A stretch of 64,000 bases of DNA, taken from contig NZ_CP096034.1 of NCBI RefSeq assembly GCF_023115465.1, positions 2,852,001 to 2,916,000 on the forward strand, in the 5' to 3' direction. The stretch comes from Gottfriedia acidiceleris. Lineage in GTDB: Bacteria > Bacillota > Bacilli > Bacillales > Bacillaceae_G. The position numbers and the translations under genes were made by a program. The stretch's first letter is position 1. Every line of letters starts with the position of its first letter. Shown piece after piece: positions 27,704-37,216 of this stretch. The notes beneath the pieces were generated by a model. That model was not told the DNA's origin. It worked only from the letters and a program-made list of their open reading frames with translations, and ran no database searches.

Positions 27704-28972
27704 TTATTGCTCCTTATATATTCTATATCTTTTAACTGTATCATAAATTGAATGTTCTTTGAAAACGTAACCAGTAATTTGATAGATTTCTGCTTCTTCA
27801 TTAAAGTTGATTGATTCAATCATCGTTAATTTTTTGATTTCATGAATCAATTTCCCTTCGTTTGCAGGTACAAATACTTCAAAATATTCCATGTATTGTT
27901 TACATTCAAATTCGATTCTTTGACGCAATTTACTTAAATCATCTTCATTTAAAGCACTCATTTCAATAAAACCATCAGATGGTGATGGTACAAAGTCCTC
28001 ATGAACTTGATCTATTTTATTATAGACAGTTAAAATGGGAATATTTTCAACATCTAAATCATTCAATAATTTCGAAACTGTTACTTCATGGCTTTTATAA
28101 TTTTCATGAGATGCATCGACAACATGAAGAATGAAATCCGCTTCCGTTGCTTCTTCTAGTGTTGAACGGAATGCTGCAATAAGTGAAGTTGGTAAATCCT
28201 GAATAAAACCAACCGTATCTGTTAGTAAAGTTGTCATACCATTTGATAAAACAAATTTTCTAGTTGTAGGATCTAATGTCGCAAACAGTAAATCTTGTTC
28301 ATACACATCAGATTTAGTTAGTCGGTTAAATAATGTTGATTTTCCTGCATTTGTATAACCTACTAACGAAATATGAAACATTTCATTTTTCTTACGTCGC
28401 TCACGATAACGTTTACGATGTTCAACGATTATGTTTAATTGCTGTTTAATATCATCAATGCGTTTTCGTATGTGACGACGGTCAGATTCTAGTTTTGTTT
28501 CACCAGGTCCCCTTGTACCAATACCTCCACCAAGTCTTGATAACTCTGTTCCTTGGCCAACTAATCTTGGCATTAAATATTGTAATTGAGCCAATTCAAC
28601 CTGTAATTTACCTTCTTTAGTTTTCGCACGCTGTGCAAATATGTCTAAAATTAATTGTGTACGGTCAATTACTCTTTTTTCTAATCTTGCAGATAAATTA
28701 CGTATTTGAGATGGAGTCAGTTCATTATTAAAAATAACAACATCAGGTTCTAACTCTGCAATTGCTGCCTCTAACTCTTCTACTTTACCTGTCCCTATGT
28801 ATAATGCTGGATGATATTTAGTTCTTTTTTGTGAAGTTATTAGGACTACTTCTCCATTTGCCGTTTTCGTAAGTGAAGCTAATTCTTCCAATGAATAATT
28901 AAAACGATCATCATCTACGTTTTGAAGCTGACATCCAACTAAAATGGCTTTTTCTCTCAATTCATTCGACAC
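27704..28972 (-). CDS. hflX: Ribosome-associated GTPase HflX
   Basis: A 422-residue GTPase that binds the 50S subunit and splits stalled or heat-damaged ribosomes. The N-terminal HflX domain carries the family signature [15 protein letters not shown] (148-162). A coiled linker follows (about 165-198), then the G domain with the P-loop GYTNAGKS (205-212), DTVGF (252-256) and NKID. Monocistronic start with ynbB directly behind it. Known as ynbA in B. subtilis. Confidence 0.96.
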   Translation of the reverse strand: MSNELREKAILVGCQLQNVDDDRFNYSLEELASLTKTANGEVVLITSQKRTKYHPALYIGTGKVEELEAAIAELEPDVVIFNNELTPSQIRNLSARLEKRVIDRTQLILDIFAQRAKTKEGKLQVELAQLQYLMPRLVGQGTELSRLGGGIGTRGPGETKLESDRRHIRKRIDDIKQQLNIIVEHRKRYRERRKKNEMFHISLVGYTNAGKSTLFNRLTKSDVYEQDLLFATLDPTTRKFVLSNGMTTLLTDTVGFIQDLPTSLIAAFRSTLEEATEADFILHVVDASHENYKSHEVTVSKLLNDLDVENIPILTVYNKIDQVHEDFVPSPSDGFIEMSALNEDDLSKLRQRIEFECKQYMEYFEVFVPANEGKLIHEIKKLTMIESINFNEEAEIYQITGYVFKEHSIYDTVKRYRIYKEQ

Positions 28973-29096
28973 AAAATTCCACCTTTTCTTTAACCAATTC
29001 TAAGCAATAAATATTCTTTACTCTTAACTGTCTCTTTATTATAATGATATCTGGACTATTTTTCATCTTTTTATTGGAGGGCAGGGGAATTGCTTC

Positions 29097-29744
29097 TTGG
29101 AAACATGGGATTTATTTAGCATTATTGGTACTATTTCCTTTGCATTAAGTGGTGCAGTAGTTGCGATGGAAGAAGACTATGATTTATTTGGTGTCTATAT
29201 TCTAGGATTTGCTACAGCCTTTGGTGGCGGTGCATTACGTAATCTATTAATAGGTTATCCAATTAACTATTTATGGAATCAAACAACTAATTTTACAATT
29301 GCGTTAGTTGCGATGACAATTATCTTTTTCTTTCCGCAATTATCAAATAAACCATTTAAAAAATTAGATATTTTATTCGATTCAATCGGTTTATCCGCTT
29401 TTGCCATTCTCGGTGCAAATTATGCCATGGAATTAAAATTACCTGTTAGCGCTGTTATTGTAGCATCTGTCTTAACTGGAATCGGTGGCGGTATCGTACG
29501 AGATCTACTTGCAAAAAGAAAACCTATGGTATTACATTCAGAAGTATATGCTTTTTGGGCAATACTTGTAGGCGTTTTAATTGGAAATAAATTTGTTGAT
29601 ACAAATTTTGAACTTTTATTATTATTCATTGTTATTGTTCTTCTTAGACTATTATCTGTACATTATAATTGGAGTCTACCTAAAAGATCATTTAAAGACT
29701 CTACAGTTAGTTTAAACGAATCAAGCACTCAAAAATTAAATTAA
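29097..29744 (+). CDS. TRIC-type cation channel family protein (UPF0126)
   Basis: A 215-residue membrane protein with seven hydrophobic segments in two repeats. Each repeat carries the glycine kink motif: GGGALRN (about 43-49) and GGGIVRD (about 129-135). This is the signature of bacterial homologues of trimeric intracellular cation channels, which conduct K+. The start is TTG about ten bases after AGGGGA; no in-frame ATG is near. It is divergent from hflX. Confidence 0.9.
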   Translation: METWDLFSIIGTISFALSGAVVAMEEDYDLFGVYILGFATAFGGGALRNLLIGYPINYLWNQTTNFTIALVAMTIIFFFPQLSNKPFKKLDILFDSIGLSAFAILGANYAMELKLPVSAVIVASVLTGIGGGIVRDLLAKRKPMVLHSEVYAFWAILVGVLIGNKFVDTNFELLLLFIVIVLLRLLSVHYNWSLPKRSFKDSTVSLNESSTQKLN

Positions 29745-29754
29745 TAAGTCCAAT

Positions 29755-29792
29755 AAAAACAAACCTTTTAAAATGATGGTTTGTTTTTTTTA
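29755..29792 (+). terminator. Terminator of the TRIC-type channel gene
   Basis: AAAAACAAACC (29755-29765) pairs with GGTTTGTTTTT (29778-29788), followed by further Ts. Confidence 0.88.
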
Positions 29793-29972
29793 TTATAAGA
29801 CAAATAGTTGTTATATTCCCCCTCGGCTCTTTCGCTTCTTTGCAACAAACAACCTTTTCAGTCTCATTTTTTATTATCACGAAAAAACAAACCCAAAAAA
29901 GTGTTTTCTTCACATAATTTACCTATTCTTGCCAACACTATTTTAGAAATTTATTTAAAGGAGGAATTTCAT

Positions 29973-30929
29973 TTGAAGAGATATAATATTACAAAACAGT
30001 CAGTCGAAACAATTGATGAATTTTTCCTTCCAACTAAAGATGAAATTCTTTGGTATCACTTTAATAATAAATCCTTTGATGAGTTAACTACTATTATTGA
30101 AAGTTTGAATATTCATCCTTTAGCAAAAAAGAAACTTCTACATAGTGATCATAAGCCAAGAATAAATGTCTTTAAAAACGAGGCAATCCTTTCCCTATAT
30201 GCGTTATCTAAATTATTTAAACCAACAAAAATAAATATTCTAGTTTGTAGTAATTTAATTATTTCATATATAGAAGACCAGGAAATAGATTTATTTAAAT
30301 ATGTAACCCAGGAATTCAGTCAAAATTATATAAAAGTAGACCATGCTGGTCATGTGTTATATCAAATTTTCCATGAAGTCATTGAGAAGTTCCTGATCTC
30401 AATTGATCGGTTTGCAAATGAAATTGAAGAAATTGAACGAGACTTATTTAATGACCCATTTCGAAAGGATTTAGATCAGAAAATTTTCAATTGGAAAGTT
30501 CAACTTCAAGATTTAAGACAGCTTGTAGAACCCCAAGTAAATGTCATTACCCAAATTGTAGAAGCTGATTTTCCTTTTTTAAGTCAGGATGCAGGTTTTT
30601 ATTTTAATGAGTTGAAAGAGAACTATGAACGTATTATTAATGCCCTTGATAATTTTAAAGAAAGTATGGGAGGCATTATCGAACTGCAAATGTCCTTAAA
30701 ATCTGACCGGACAAATGATATTATGAAAACTTTAACACTCATAAGTGCCATTTTTTTACCGATGTCTTTTATCGCAGGATTTTATGGCATGAATTTTGCA
30801 AATATGCCTGAGTTAAAATGGAAATATGGCTATTTATATTGTATTGCCCTCAACATTTCAATTGGGATCATTATTTCAATTTATTTTTACGTTAAAGGTT
30901 GGTGGGGTAGAAAGCACCAGATAAAATAG
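29973..30929 (+). CDS. corA: CorA-family Mg2+/divalent cation channel
   Basis: A 318-residue CorA-type transporter. A long cytoplasmic domain contains a heptad-rich helix (DRFANEIEEIERDLFND onward). Two C-terminal membrane segments follow, and the pore signature GMN is in FYGMNFANMPELKWKYGY between them. The open frame begins 165 bases earlier but has no SD there. TTG at 29973, eight bases after a perfect AAAGGAGG, gives the usual family length. It is convergent with spoVK, only 8 bp away. Confidence 0.93.
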   Translation: MKRYNITKQSVETIDEFFLPTKDEILWYHFNNKSFDELTTIIESLNIHPLAKKKLLHSDHKPRINVFKNEAILSLYALSKLFKPTKINILVCSNLIISYIEDQEIDLFKYVTQEFSQNYIKVDHAGHVLYQIFHEVIEKFLISIDRFANEIEEIERDLFNDPFRKDLDQKIFNWKVQLQDLRQLVEPQVNVITQIVEADFPFLSQDAGFYFNELKENYERIINALDNFKESMGGIIELQMSLKSDRTNDIMKTLTLISAIFLPMSFIAGFYGMNFANMPELKWKYGYLYCIALNISIGIIISIYFYVKGWWGRKHQIK

Positions 30930-30937
30930 GTAATCGT

Positions 30938-31885
30938 TTAATTAATCGAATCGATTTTATCTGTTGTAAATAGATCTTTTTCTTCAATCCTCATTAGTAT
31001 TTCTCGATTAAATTGAGTCTCTGTTACTAATCTTGTTGCTTGTGTCCTAATCGATTTTTCAACAATATTACGGACAAATCGCCCATTGCTAAAATGAGCA
31101 CGATTTTCAAGTTTTGCCTTTTGGATAAAGTCTCTTAATCGGTATTCCGCTTCTCGAGATAAAATATATTCTCGGTCAACAAACATTTTTTTTGATATAT
31201 CTAGAAGCTCTTTGACAGAATAATCCTGGAATTCTAAAATGAATGGAAATCTTGATTTTAGTCCAGGATTCAAACTTAAGAAATAATCCATTTCGGTAGA
31301 ATAACCTGCTAAAATTAGTACAAAGTCGCCATGTTTGTCTTCCATATGTTTAACAAGTGTATCAATCGCTTCTTTACCGAAATCTTTTTCCCCACCACGG
31401 CCAAGTGAGTAAGCCTCATCAATAAAAAGAATCCCACCATTTGCTTTTTTTACTAAATCTCTAGTTTTTTGAGCAGTGTGTCCAATATATTCTCCGACTA
31501 AATCAGCTCTTTCTGCTTCGATTAAGTGGCCTTTTGACAATACACCCATTTTCAAAAATAATTGACCAATAATCCTTGCTACAGTCGTTTTTCCAGTTCC
31601 TGGATTCCCTTTAAATAACATATGCAATACTTGTTTTTCGGCTTTTAAGTTTAATTCTTCTCTTTTTTTATTAATAAATATCCAAGCATAAATTTCATGA
31701 ATCATTTTTTTTATTTCTTCCATGCCAATTAAATGTCTTAATTGATCTTCTATTTCAATTAATAACTCATGTTTAGGCTGTTTTGCTGTTTCGATACTTG
31801 GATTTGGAGAAACCTCTCCCCTTTTCACTGTATTAAGTACAACATTTATTTGGCCGTTATCTTTTAAACGAATTGGCTGCTCCAA
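30938..31885 (-). CDS. spoVK: Stage V sporulation protein K (AAA+ ATPase)
   Basis: AAA+ ATPase of the CbbX/SpoVK type, needed for spore maturation in Bacillus. The Walker A is GNPGTGKT, the Walker B ILFIDEAYSL, and the sensor/arginine region is GLKSRFPF; LIEAERADLVGEYIGHTAQK is the characteristic family segment. The frame starts at ATG 31915, but that lies upstream of SD AGAGAGGTG. TTG at 31885, six bases after the SD, gives MEQPIRLKDNGQINVVLN, which matches the start of known SpoVK. The length is 315. It is probably expressed in the mother cell. Confidence 0.95.
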   Translation of the reverse strand: MEQPIRLKDNGQINVVLNTVKRGEVSPNPSIETAKQPKHELLIEIEDQLRHLIGMEEIKKMIHEIYAWIFINKKREELNLKAEKQVLHMLFKGNPGTGKTTVARIIGQLFLKMGVLSKGHLIEAERADLVGEYIGHTAQKTRDLVKKANGGILFIDEAYSLGRGGEKDFGKEAIDTLVKHMEDKHGDFVLILAGYSTEMDYFLSLNPGLKSRFPFILEFQDYSVKELLDISKKMFVDREYILSREAEYRLRDFIQKAKLENRAHFSNGRFVRNIVEKSIRTQATRLVTETQFNREILMRIEEKDLFTTDKIDSIN

Positions 31886-32134
31886 ACATGACACCTCTCT
31901 TATTCTGTCGAACATTTTTTTTTGTATTTATAGAAAGCACTCCGCGTGAAATCTAAATTCGTACGTTTTATGCGCTTTTGAAAGTATTTTACTAAATAAG
32001 TTTTTTACTATTATATGTACGAACAATTCGTTTCAAAACTTTTATTCTCCAGACTAACTGTTAAATGGATAAGATTGCTAAATTTTGCTAAATTCTATTA
32101 ACTTATTTGATATAATGAGAGAAAAAGAGAAGAG

Positions 32135-33133
32135 TTGATAAATTTGACGATTCCAAACTTAACGACTGCTACTTTACCTGATGTCATCTTGCAATTTGCC
32201 TCTCATTTAAATAGTAAGGGAAGAAAAGAATCTACTATTAAGCGTTATTGCTATGATTTAGAAGAATGTTTCCGTTACTTTAAAAAAGTTAATGAAAGTT
32301 TTAGTACATTACAAGTTCAAGATTTTAATAATTATTTCTATTTTTTAACAGCTGAACGTGGATATAATGAGAAAACGATGCATCGAATTTATGTCGTACT
32401 AAATCAATTTTATAAATTTTTACATTCAAATAATTCTTCAATCGAGAATATCATTCCATTCACTAACTATTTAGCAGGACCTTCTCGCGCCCTTTCAACG
32501 GACGATTTTATCTCAGAAGAAGAAGAAAAAAAATTACTATCAATCGTTCAGTCCACTACAGATTTGTCTGAAAAACAGTTAAAAGCTAGATCATTTTTAA
32601 TGGATCGTAACGAAATTATGATTCGTTTTATGCTGTTTTATGGACTGACTTTAAAGGAATTAATTGATTTACAAATGAGAGACATTAACTTCGCTTTAAA
32701 TGAACTTGTTGTCCATAGCAAAGAAGGTACTAAAAGAACAATTATTCTCACAAAAGAAGATCGAGTACTATTATATAATTATTTTGTGACGATACCCGAG
32801 CCCGTAAGACCTCACTATCATTCAACTCATCCGCTCTTTGTTGCATTTGATTTTAACCGCATGACATTCCATTGGGTGTACGATACAGATTCACCGAAAG
32901 CACTAACTGAAATTGCATTTCAAAAAATGCTTAGGTTGGAAGTTAAAAGAGCTGGGCTTAGAAAAGGACTTTGCTCACAACATTTAAGAAACACTTTTAT
33001 TCTACGGAAAATAAAAGAGGGATTATTAGTGGAAGATATTCAGCATTTAGTTGGATTGAAGACATCAGTTTCTTTAAAACGATACTTTCAATATTTTCAA
33101 GAAAATGAACGCCCAAATAAAAAGGAGTTATGA
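32135..33133 (+). CDS. Tyrosine-recombinase-like protein with degenerate active site
   Basis: A 332-residue protein with the XerC/XerD layout. There is an N-terminal core-binding domain (about 14-112; SLNSKGRKESTIKRYCYDLE-like) and a C-terminal catalytic fold (about 125-325). The active site is poor: Arg I is T172 in YGLTLKEL, the HxxR His is Q282 and the third His is L308. Arg285 and Tyr317 (LKRYF) remain. It is therefore probably not a normal recombinase. Starts are TTG at 32135 or 32144; neither has a strong SD. It lies between spoVK and hfq, a conserved core region, and shows no sign of a mobile element. Confidence 0.8.
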   Translation: MINLTIPNLTTATLPDVILQFASHLNSKGRKESTIKRYCYDLEECFRYFKKVNESFSTLQVQDFNNYFYFLTAERGYNEKTMHRIYVVLNQFYKFLHSNNSSIENIIPFTNYLAGPSRALSTDDFISEEEEKKLLSIVQSTTDLSEKQLKARSFLMDRNEIMIRFMLFYGLTLKELIDLQMRDINFALNELVVHSKEGTKRTIILTKEDRVLLYNYFVTIPEPVRPHYHSTHPLFVAFDFNRMTFHWVYDTDSPKALTEIAFQKMLRLEVKRAGLRKGLCSQHLRNTFILRKIKEGLLVEDIQHLVGLKTSVSLKRYFQYFQENERPNKKEL

Positions 33134-33158
33134 TTTCTATCATCATAACTTCCTCCTT
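33122..33158 (+). terminator. Weak terminator between the recombinase-like gene and paiB
   Basis: AAGGAGTTATGA (33122-33133) can pair with TCATAAC...CTCCTT (33143-33158), with a 3-nt bulge. It overlaps the stop of the recombinase-like gene. Confidence 0.4.
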
Positions 33159-33180
33159 ATTCTTTGTAGGTAACTTCTTT

Positions 33181-33807
33181 CTAAGAGCTTGTATTTAGTT
33201 TTGCTTTCATAAGTTCCGCGATTTCTTGCGAAGAATATTTTTCTTCATTTTGCAAAGCTGCAATCACTTTTTCTCTTCTTACAATCGAATGATTTTGACT
33301 TAATTTCTTTTTACCGATTAACTCTGTTACATCTATTTTTAAACAAACAATTCCTGAAAGTAATTTTTCAACATAATCTGCGTGATCTTCGTATTTCCAT
33401 GGTTTTGATTGTCCTTTTTCAAAATAGTCGGTCGTTTTTAAAACAATTTGTCTCATTTCATCCTTCTTTTCAATTGTTGTTACTTTTCCATAAGCATGGA
33501 TTGCTGTGTAGTTCCAAGTTGAAACTGTATTTTTTTCTTCATACCATGAAGCAGAAACGTATGCATGTGGCCCTGGAAAAATGATTAAACATTCTTTTCC
33601 GTCGATCGTTTTCCATTGAGGATTTGGCTTAGCTAAATGTGTAATGATCATTATATTCTCTTTGGCTTCTTGTATGATAAATGGTAAATGAGTTGCTTCT
33701 ATTTTTGCCTCGTCATTATTTGATAATAATATTCCGAAGTTATTTTTCTTCATTTCGTCTATTAATCGATTTAAATCTGTTTCTTTAAATTCTTTTGGGA
33801 CATACAT
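33181..33807 (-). CDS. paiB: FMN-binding negative regulator PaiB
   Basis: A 208-residue PaiB-family protein: an FMN-binding split-barrel related to pyridoxamine-phosphate oxidase. In B. subtilis PaiB represses sporulation and degradative enzyme genes. The family segments MYVPKEFKETD, ATHLPFI, THLAKPNPQW and GPHAYVSASWY are present. SD GGGAGGA precedes the ATG. The partner paiA is not adjacent. The DNA-binding role is inferred from the family. Confidence 0.92.
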   Translation of the reverse strand: MYVPKEFKETDLNRLIDEMKKNNFGILLSNNDEAKIEATHLPFIIQEAKENIMIITHLAKPNPQWKTIDGKECLIIFPGPHAYVSASWYEEKNTVSTWNYTAIHAYGKVTTIEKKDEMRQIVLKTTDYFEKGQSKPWKYEDHADYVEKLLSGIVCLKIDVTELIGKKKLSQNHSIVRREKVIAALQNEEKYSSQEIAELMKAKLNTSS

Positions 33808-33862
33808 TTGATTTCCTCCCTTTAGTTTACATAATATAATTATCTTCTTAATTTATAACATA

Positions 33863-33904
33863 ATAAAAAAAGAACATTGACCATAAGATCAATGCTCTTT
33901 TTTC
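33863..33904 (-). terminator. Terminator of the miaA-hfq operon
   Basis: On the minus strand AAAAAAGAGCATTGA pairs with TCAATGTTCTTTTTT with one G-T pair, followed by Ts. It starts just after the hfq stop codon. Confidence 0.88.
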
Positions 33905-33912
33905 AATTTATT

Positions 33913-34134
33913 TTACATTTCAATTTGTACATTTTTAGATGGTACAAACGTTGAAATTGCATGTTTATATATTAATTGTTGTTTACCTTCAACATCTAAC
34001 AATACCGTAAAGTTATCAAAGCTTTTTACTTTACCTTTGATTTGAAATCCATTTAGCAAAAATACTGTAACCGCTAGATTGTCTTTACGTAATTGGTTTA
34101 AGAACTGATCTTGAATGTTGATTGATGTTTTCAT
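33913..34134 (-). CDS. hfq: RNA chaperone Hfq
   Basis: A 73-residue Sm-like protein forming the hexameric RNA chaperone. Sm1 is seen in [20 protein letters not shown] and Sm2 in [10 protein letters not shown], with the canonical YKHAIS. The N-terminal helix holds [12 protein letters not shown]. The C-terminal tail is short, as in Gram-positives. SD GAGGAGG precedes the ATG. It follows miaA by 23 bp in the same operon, the standard Bacillus order. Confidence 0.97.
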   Translation of the reverse strand: MKTSINIQDQFLNQLRKDNLAVTVFLLNGFQIKGKVKSFDNFTVLLDVEGKQQLIYKHAISTFVPSKNVQIEM

Positions 34135-34157
34135 GTCCTTTTCCTCCTCTTCTACCT

Positions 34158-35123
34158 CTACATATATTTATTCGAGATGAAATAGCCCTTTCCTTCAAGT
34201 ATAGCTAAAATTTCCAGTTTTTTTATATCAAAATTATGTCCATCCATATCAAACCACTGGATGTTCATTTTATTTCTAAACCACGTCATTTGCCTTTTTG
34301 CATACCTTCTTGAGCTTTGTTTAATTAGATCAATTGCTTCCTCTTTTGTTAAGATTCCATCAAAATAATCGTAAAGCTCTTTATAGCCAATCGCTTGCAC
34401 AGATTGACAATTTCGAATACCTTTGTCGTAGAGCATTTTTGCTTCATCTACTAGTCCTTCTTCCAACATTAGATCAACTCGTAAATTAATTCGATTGTAT
34501 AGTAGCTCTCTTTCCATCGATAATCCGATTATTTCTGCATCATATAAATACTCTGGCTCTTTTTTAAATGCGGTCTCTGAAAATTTTTGTCCCGTTAGTT
34601 TGAAAACTTCAATTGCACGGATTACTCTTCTGACATTATTCATATGTATTTGCTTTGCACTTTCTGGATCAATTTCTTTTAATTGATCATGTAATGCTTT
34701 ATTCCCAGAAGCCATCGCAAAACCCTCTAATTGGTTTCTTAAAAGCTCATCACCTTCTTGCTCAGCAAATTCATATTTAGTTAATACACTTTGGATATAT
34801 AATCCAGTACCACCAACAATAATTGGAATTTTCCCTCGATTAGCTATTTCTTTAATCTTCTCTCTAGCTAAAGTTTGAAAATCAGCAACTGTAAACGAAT
34901 CTTTTGGATCAAGGAAATCAATTAAATGATGCGGAATTCCTTCCATTTCTTCTTCTGTAATTTTAGCTGCTCCAATATTTAATTCCTTATAAACTTGAGT
35001 TGCATCACCATTAATGATTTCTCCATCAACAGCTTTTGCAAGTTCAATACTTAGTTTTGTTTTCCCTACTGCTGTAGGACCAACGATGACTATCACTTTT
35101 TGCATATTTACCATTGTAATCAC
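34158..35123 (-). CDS. miaA: tRNA dimethylallyltransferase MiaA
   Basis: The enzyme that transfers the dimethylallyl group to A37 of tRNAs reading UNN codons, the first step to ms2i6A. The P-loop is GPTAVGKT (15-22). The [28 protein letters not shown] and [13 protein letters not shown] segments are all typical. The usual GDSMQVY motif reads GDATQVY here (see findings). The start is GTG at 35123, seven bases after GAAAGG; the ATG at residue 4 is farther from the SD. It forms an operon with hfq. Confidence 0.95.
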   Translation of the reverse strand: MITMVNMQKVIVIVGPTAVGKTKLSIELAKAVDGEIINGDATQVYKELNIGAAKITEEEMEGIPHHLIDFLDPKDSFTVADFQTLAREKIKEIANRGKIPIIVGGTGLYIQSVLTKYEFAEQEGDELLRNQLEGFAMASGNKALHDQLKEIDPESAKQIHMNNVRRVIRAIEVFKLTGQKFSETAFKKEPEYLYDAEIIGLSMERELLYNRINLRVDLMLEEGLVDEAKMLYDKGIRNCQSVQAIGYKELYDYFDGILTKEEAIDLIKQSSRRYAKRQMTWFRNKMNIQWFDMDGHNFDIKKLEILAILEGKGYFISNKYM

Positions 35124-35318
35124 ATATACGCCTTTCTATACAACCTTTTCCTTACTTGTCTTACTAATTTTGAAAGTAGATAACTCTTTTTATTTATACC
35201 ATATTTATACAAAAATTCCAATGCGTTGTGAACTGATTCACAATATTAAAAGAAAGTGTTTTCATTTTATATTTGTCAAAGTAAACTAGAAGTAATCTGA
35301 AAAAAATGAGGTTATGCT

Positions 35319-37169
35319 ATGCCTGATTGGTCTTATCATACAATTTTTAAACCATTGCTCTCAAGGCTTCCTTCAAGAGTTTCAAGAGAATTCATTCATG
35401 GTAGTATGAATAGAATCTCTACTATACCATTTGGTCCGAATCTAATCGAATTTCTAGGTCATTTAAACAATGATAGTTCCCTTGAAAATGAGATTCATCA
35501 TTTGACAATAAAAAATCAAATTGGATTGGCCTCTAAAATTGACCCCTATCTATCTGGCACAAATGCTTTTATGAATTTAGGATTTGGTGTAATTGAAATT
35601 GGACCTATTTCGATAAACGACACTTTTATAAGCAAAAGTCCGCTCATTGATTTAAAACATAATCAATTAATCGGAACAGAGGAAAATAAAGTATTAACGG
35701 TAGAACAAACCATTCAAAAACTTTCAAAAATACATAAGAAGATTCCCATTTTTGCTAGAATAGTTGGGAGTTTTGATGAATTTAAACTGATTGAATCAAG
35801 GCTTTCTAATTTTGTTGATCTATTCATATTAGATTTTAATTTGGCCAGGAATTTAGCAGAAAATAATTTGGCTTCTACTAAACCTATTTGTCTATCAATT
35901 TGCCCAAATGAAATAGATGTTTTTCTTAAACAAGAAAATTACCCATTCCATTCAATTTTGATTGAAGAATTTCCAAATACAACTGATTTAGAGCAAAAAA
36001 ATAACTTAATAAATACAATTCAAAAGTTAAAATCAAAACAACTAGAGAAACCAATTTTTACAAAAGGCGGAGTGGTTGAACCGATTGATGCTATTGAATT
36101 AATCGATACTGGAGCATCATTAATATTTTTGACTCATGGATATGTACTCAGTGGTCCTGGTTTACCGAAACGCATCAATGAAGCGATAAAGTATAGAAGA
36201 AAAAAAGCGAAGCCTAGTTTAAATGACGGTTGGAGATGGTACTTTTTATTTGGCCTTTTCATGTTTATTGGCGGATTACTTGCTCTATATATTAGTTTAA
36301 CTTCCATTGTCCTTCCATATGATGAGCATTTTTTAACGATTGATCGTCAATTTATTTTACAATTTAATGATCGAATTCTCCCATTTATGTCACATGATCG
36401 GATGACACTTTCTGGGACGATTATGTCGGGTGGAATATTGTTCATGTCATTAGCCAGAAATGGAGTTAAACATCATTTTCATTGGGCAAAAAAAGCAATT
36501 GACACAAGTGCGTTCATAGGTTTTTTAGCAATATTCTTATTTATAGGATATGGTTACTTTGACTGGTTACACGTTTTATTTTGGGTCGTTTTATTAATAC
36601 CATTCTTAATTGGTTTCTTTAAAACAAGAGGAATAAATAGAAGTCCAGAATCTGAAAATTTAACAAATAACAGCGTTTGGAAACTTAGTTTAATAGGTCA
36701 ATTATTTTTTATTATACTAGGATTTTCGATTCTAATCGGGGGGTGTATTATTTCCTTTGTGGGTGTCACTACTACCTTTGTTAAAACAGATTTAAATTAT
36801 TTATGTTTAACGCCTTCTGAGTTGGATGCATTTAATCAACACTTAATACCTGTTATCTCACATGATCGCGCCGGTTTTGGAGGTGGGTTAGTAAGTGTCG
36901 GTTTACTAGTACTCATGATTTCATTATGGGGCTTCCGACAAAATCAAAAATGGATCTGGTGGACTTTATTGTTCGGAAGCTTACCTGCGTTTATAACTGC
37001 GTTTGCAGTCCATTTTATGATTGATTATACAGATTTTTATCATCTATTACCACCAATCATTGCCAGTTTGTTTTTATTGATTGGAGTCATTACATCTTAT
37101 AAATTTTTGAACTTTACTAAGAAGGATTCGAACGAAAACAATTTTCCTAAACTAAACAACCAGATATAA
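35319..37169 (+). CDS. Dihydroorotate-dehydrogenase-like domain fused to a multi-pass membrane domain
   Basis: A 616-residue two-part protein. Residues 1-290 resemble class 2 dihydroorotate dehydrogenase: the amphipathic N-terminus, LGFGVIEIGPIS and the FMN-phosphate end GASLIFLTHGYVLSGPGLPK. The substrate motif usually written N-x-SSPNT is replaced by LDFNLARN (171-178), so orotate chemistry is doubtful. Residues 305-600 hold about eight hydrophobic segments with two related blocks, each with SHDR (358-361 and 514-517) followed by a glycine-rich helix. The start is ATG after GAGGT. A true PyrD is usually in the pyr operon; this is a separate paralogue of unknown role. Confidence 0.8.
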   Translation: MPDWSYHTIFKPLLSRLPSRVSREFIHGSMNRISTIPFGPNLIEFLGHLNNDSSLENEIHHLTIKNQIGLASKIDPYLSGTNAFMNLGFGVIEIGPISINDTFISKSPLIDLKHNQLIGTEENKVLTVEQTIQKLSKIHKKIPIFARIVGSFDEFKLIESRLSNFVDLFILDFNLARNLAENNLASTKPICLSICPNEIDVFLKQENYPFHSILIEEFPNTTDLEQKNNLINTIQKLKSKQLEKPIFTKGGVVEPIDAIELIDTGASLIFLTHGYVLSGPGLPKRINEAIKYRRKKAKPSLNDGWRWYFLFGLFMFIGGLLALYISLTSIVLPYDEHFLTIDRQFILQFNDRILPFMSHDRMTLSGTIMSGGILFMSLARNGVKHHFHWAKKAIDTSAFIGFLAIFLFIGYGYFDWLHVLFWVVLLIPFLIGFFKTRGINRSPESENLTNNSVWKLSLIGQLFFIILGFSILIGGCIISFVGVTTTFVKTDLNYLCLTPSELDAFNQHLIPVISHDRAGFGGGLVSVGLLVLMISLWGFRQNQKWIWWTLLFGSLPAFITAFAVHFMIDYTDFYHLLPPIIASLFLLIGVITSYKFLNFTKKDSNENNFPKLNNQI

Positions 37170-37181
37170 ATTCAATAAGCA

Positions 37182-37216
37182 GACTAAAAGGTAGGAGGCA
37201 TCCTACCTTTTTAGTC
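37182..37216 (+). terminator. Bidirectional terminator between convergent genes
   Basis: GACTAAAAGGTAGGA (37182-37196) pairs with TCCTACCTTTTTAGTC (37201-37216) across GGCA. It overlaps the stop codon of the minus-strand transporter gene. Confidence 0.85.

Noticed and set aside
31957-32024. TTCGTAC / GTACGAA inverted repeat with a CGAAC box, looking like a LexA or recombinase site
   Set aside because: The loop is over 50 nt and the box does not fit the CGAAC-N4-GTTCG LexA consensus.
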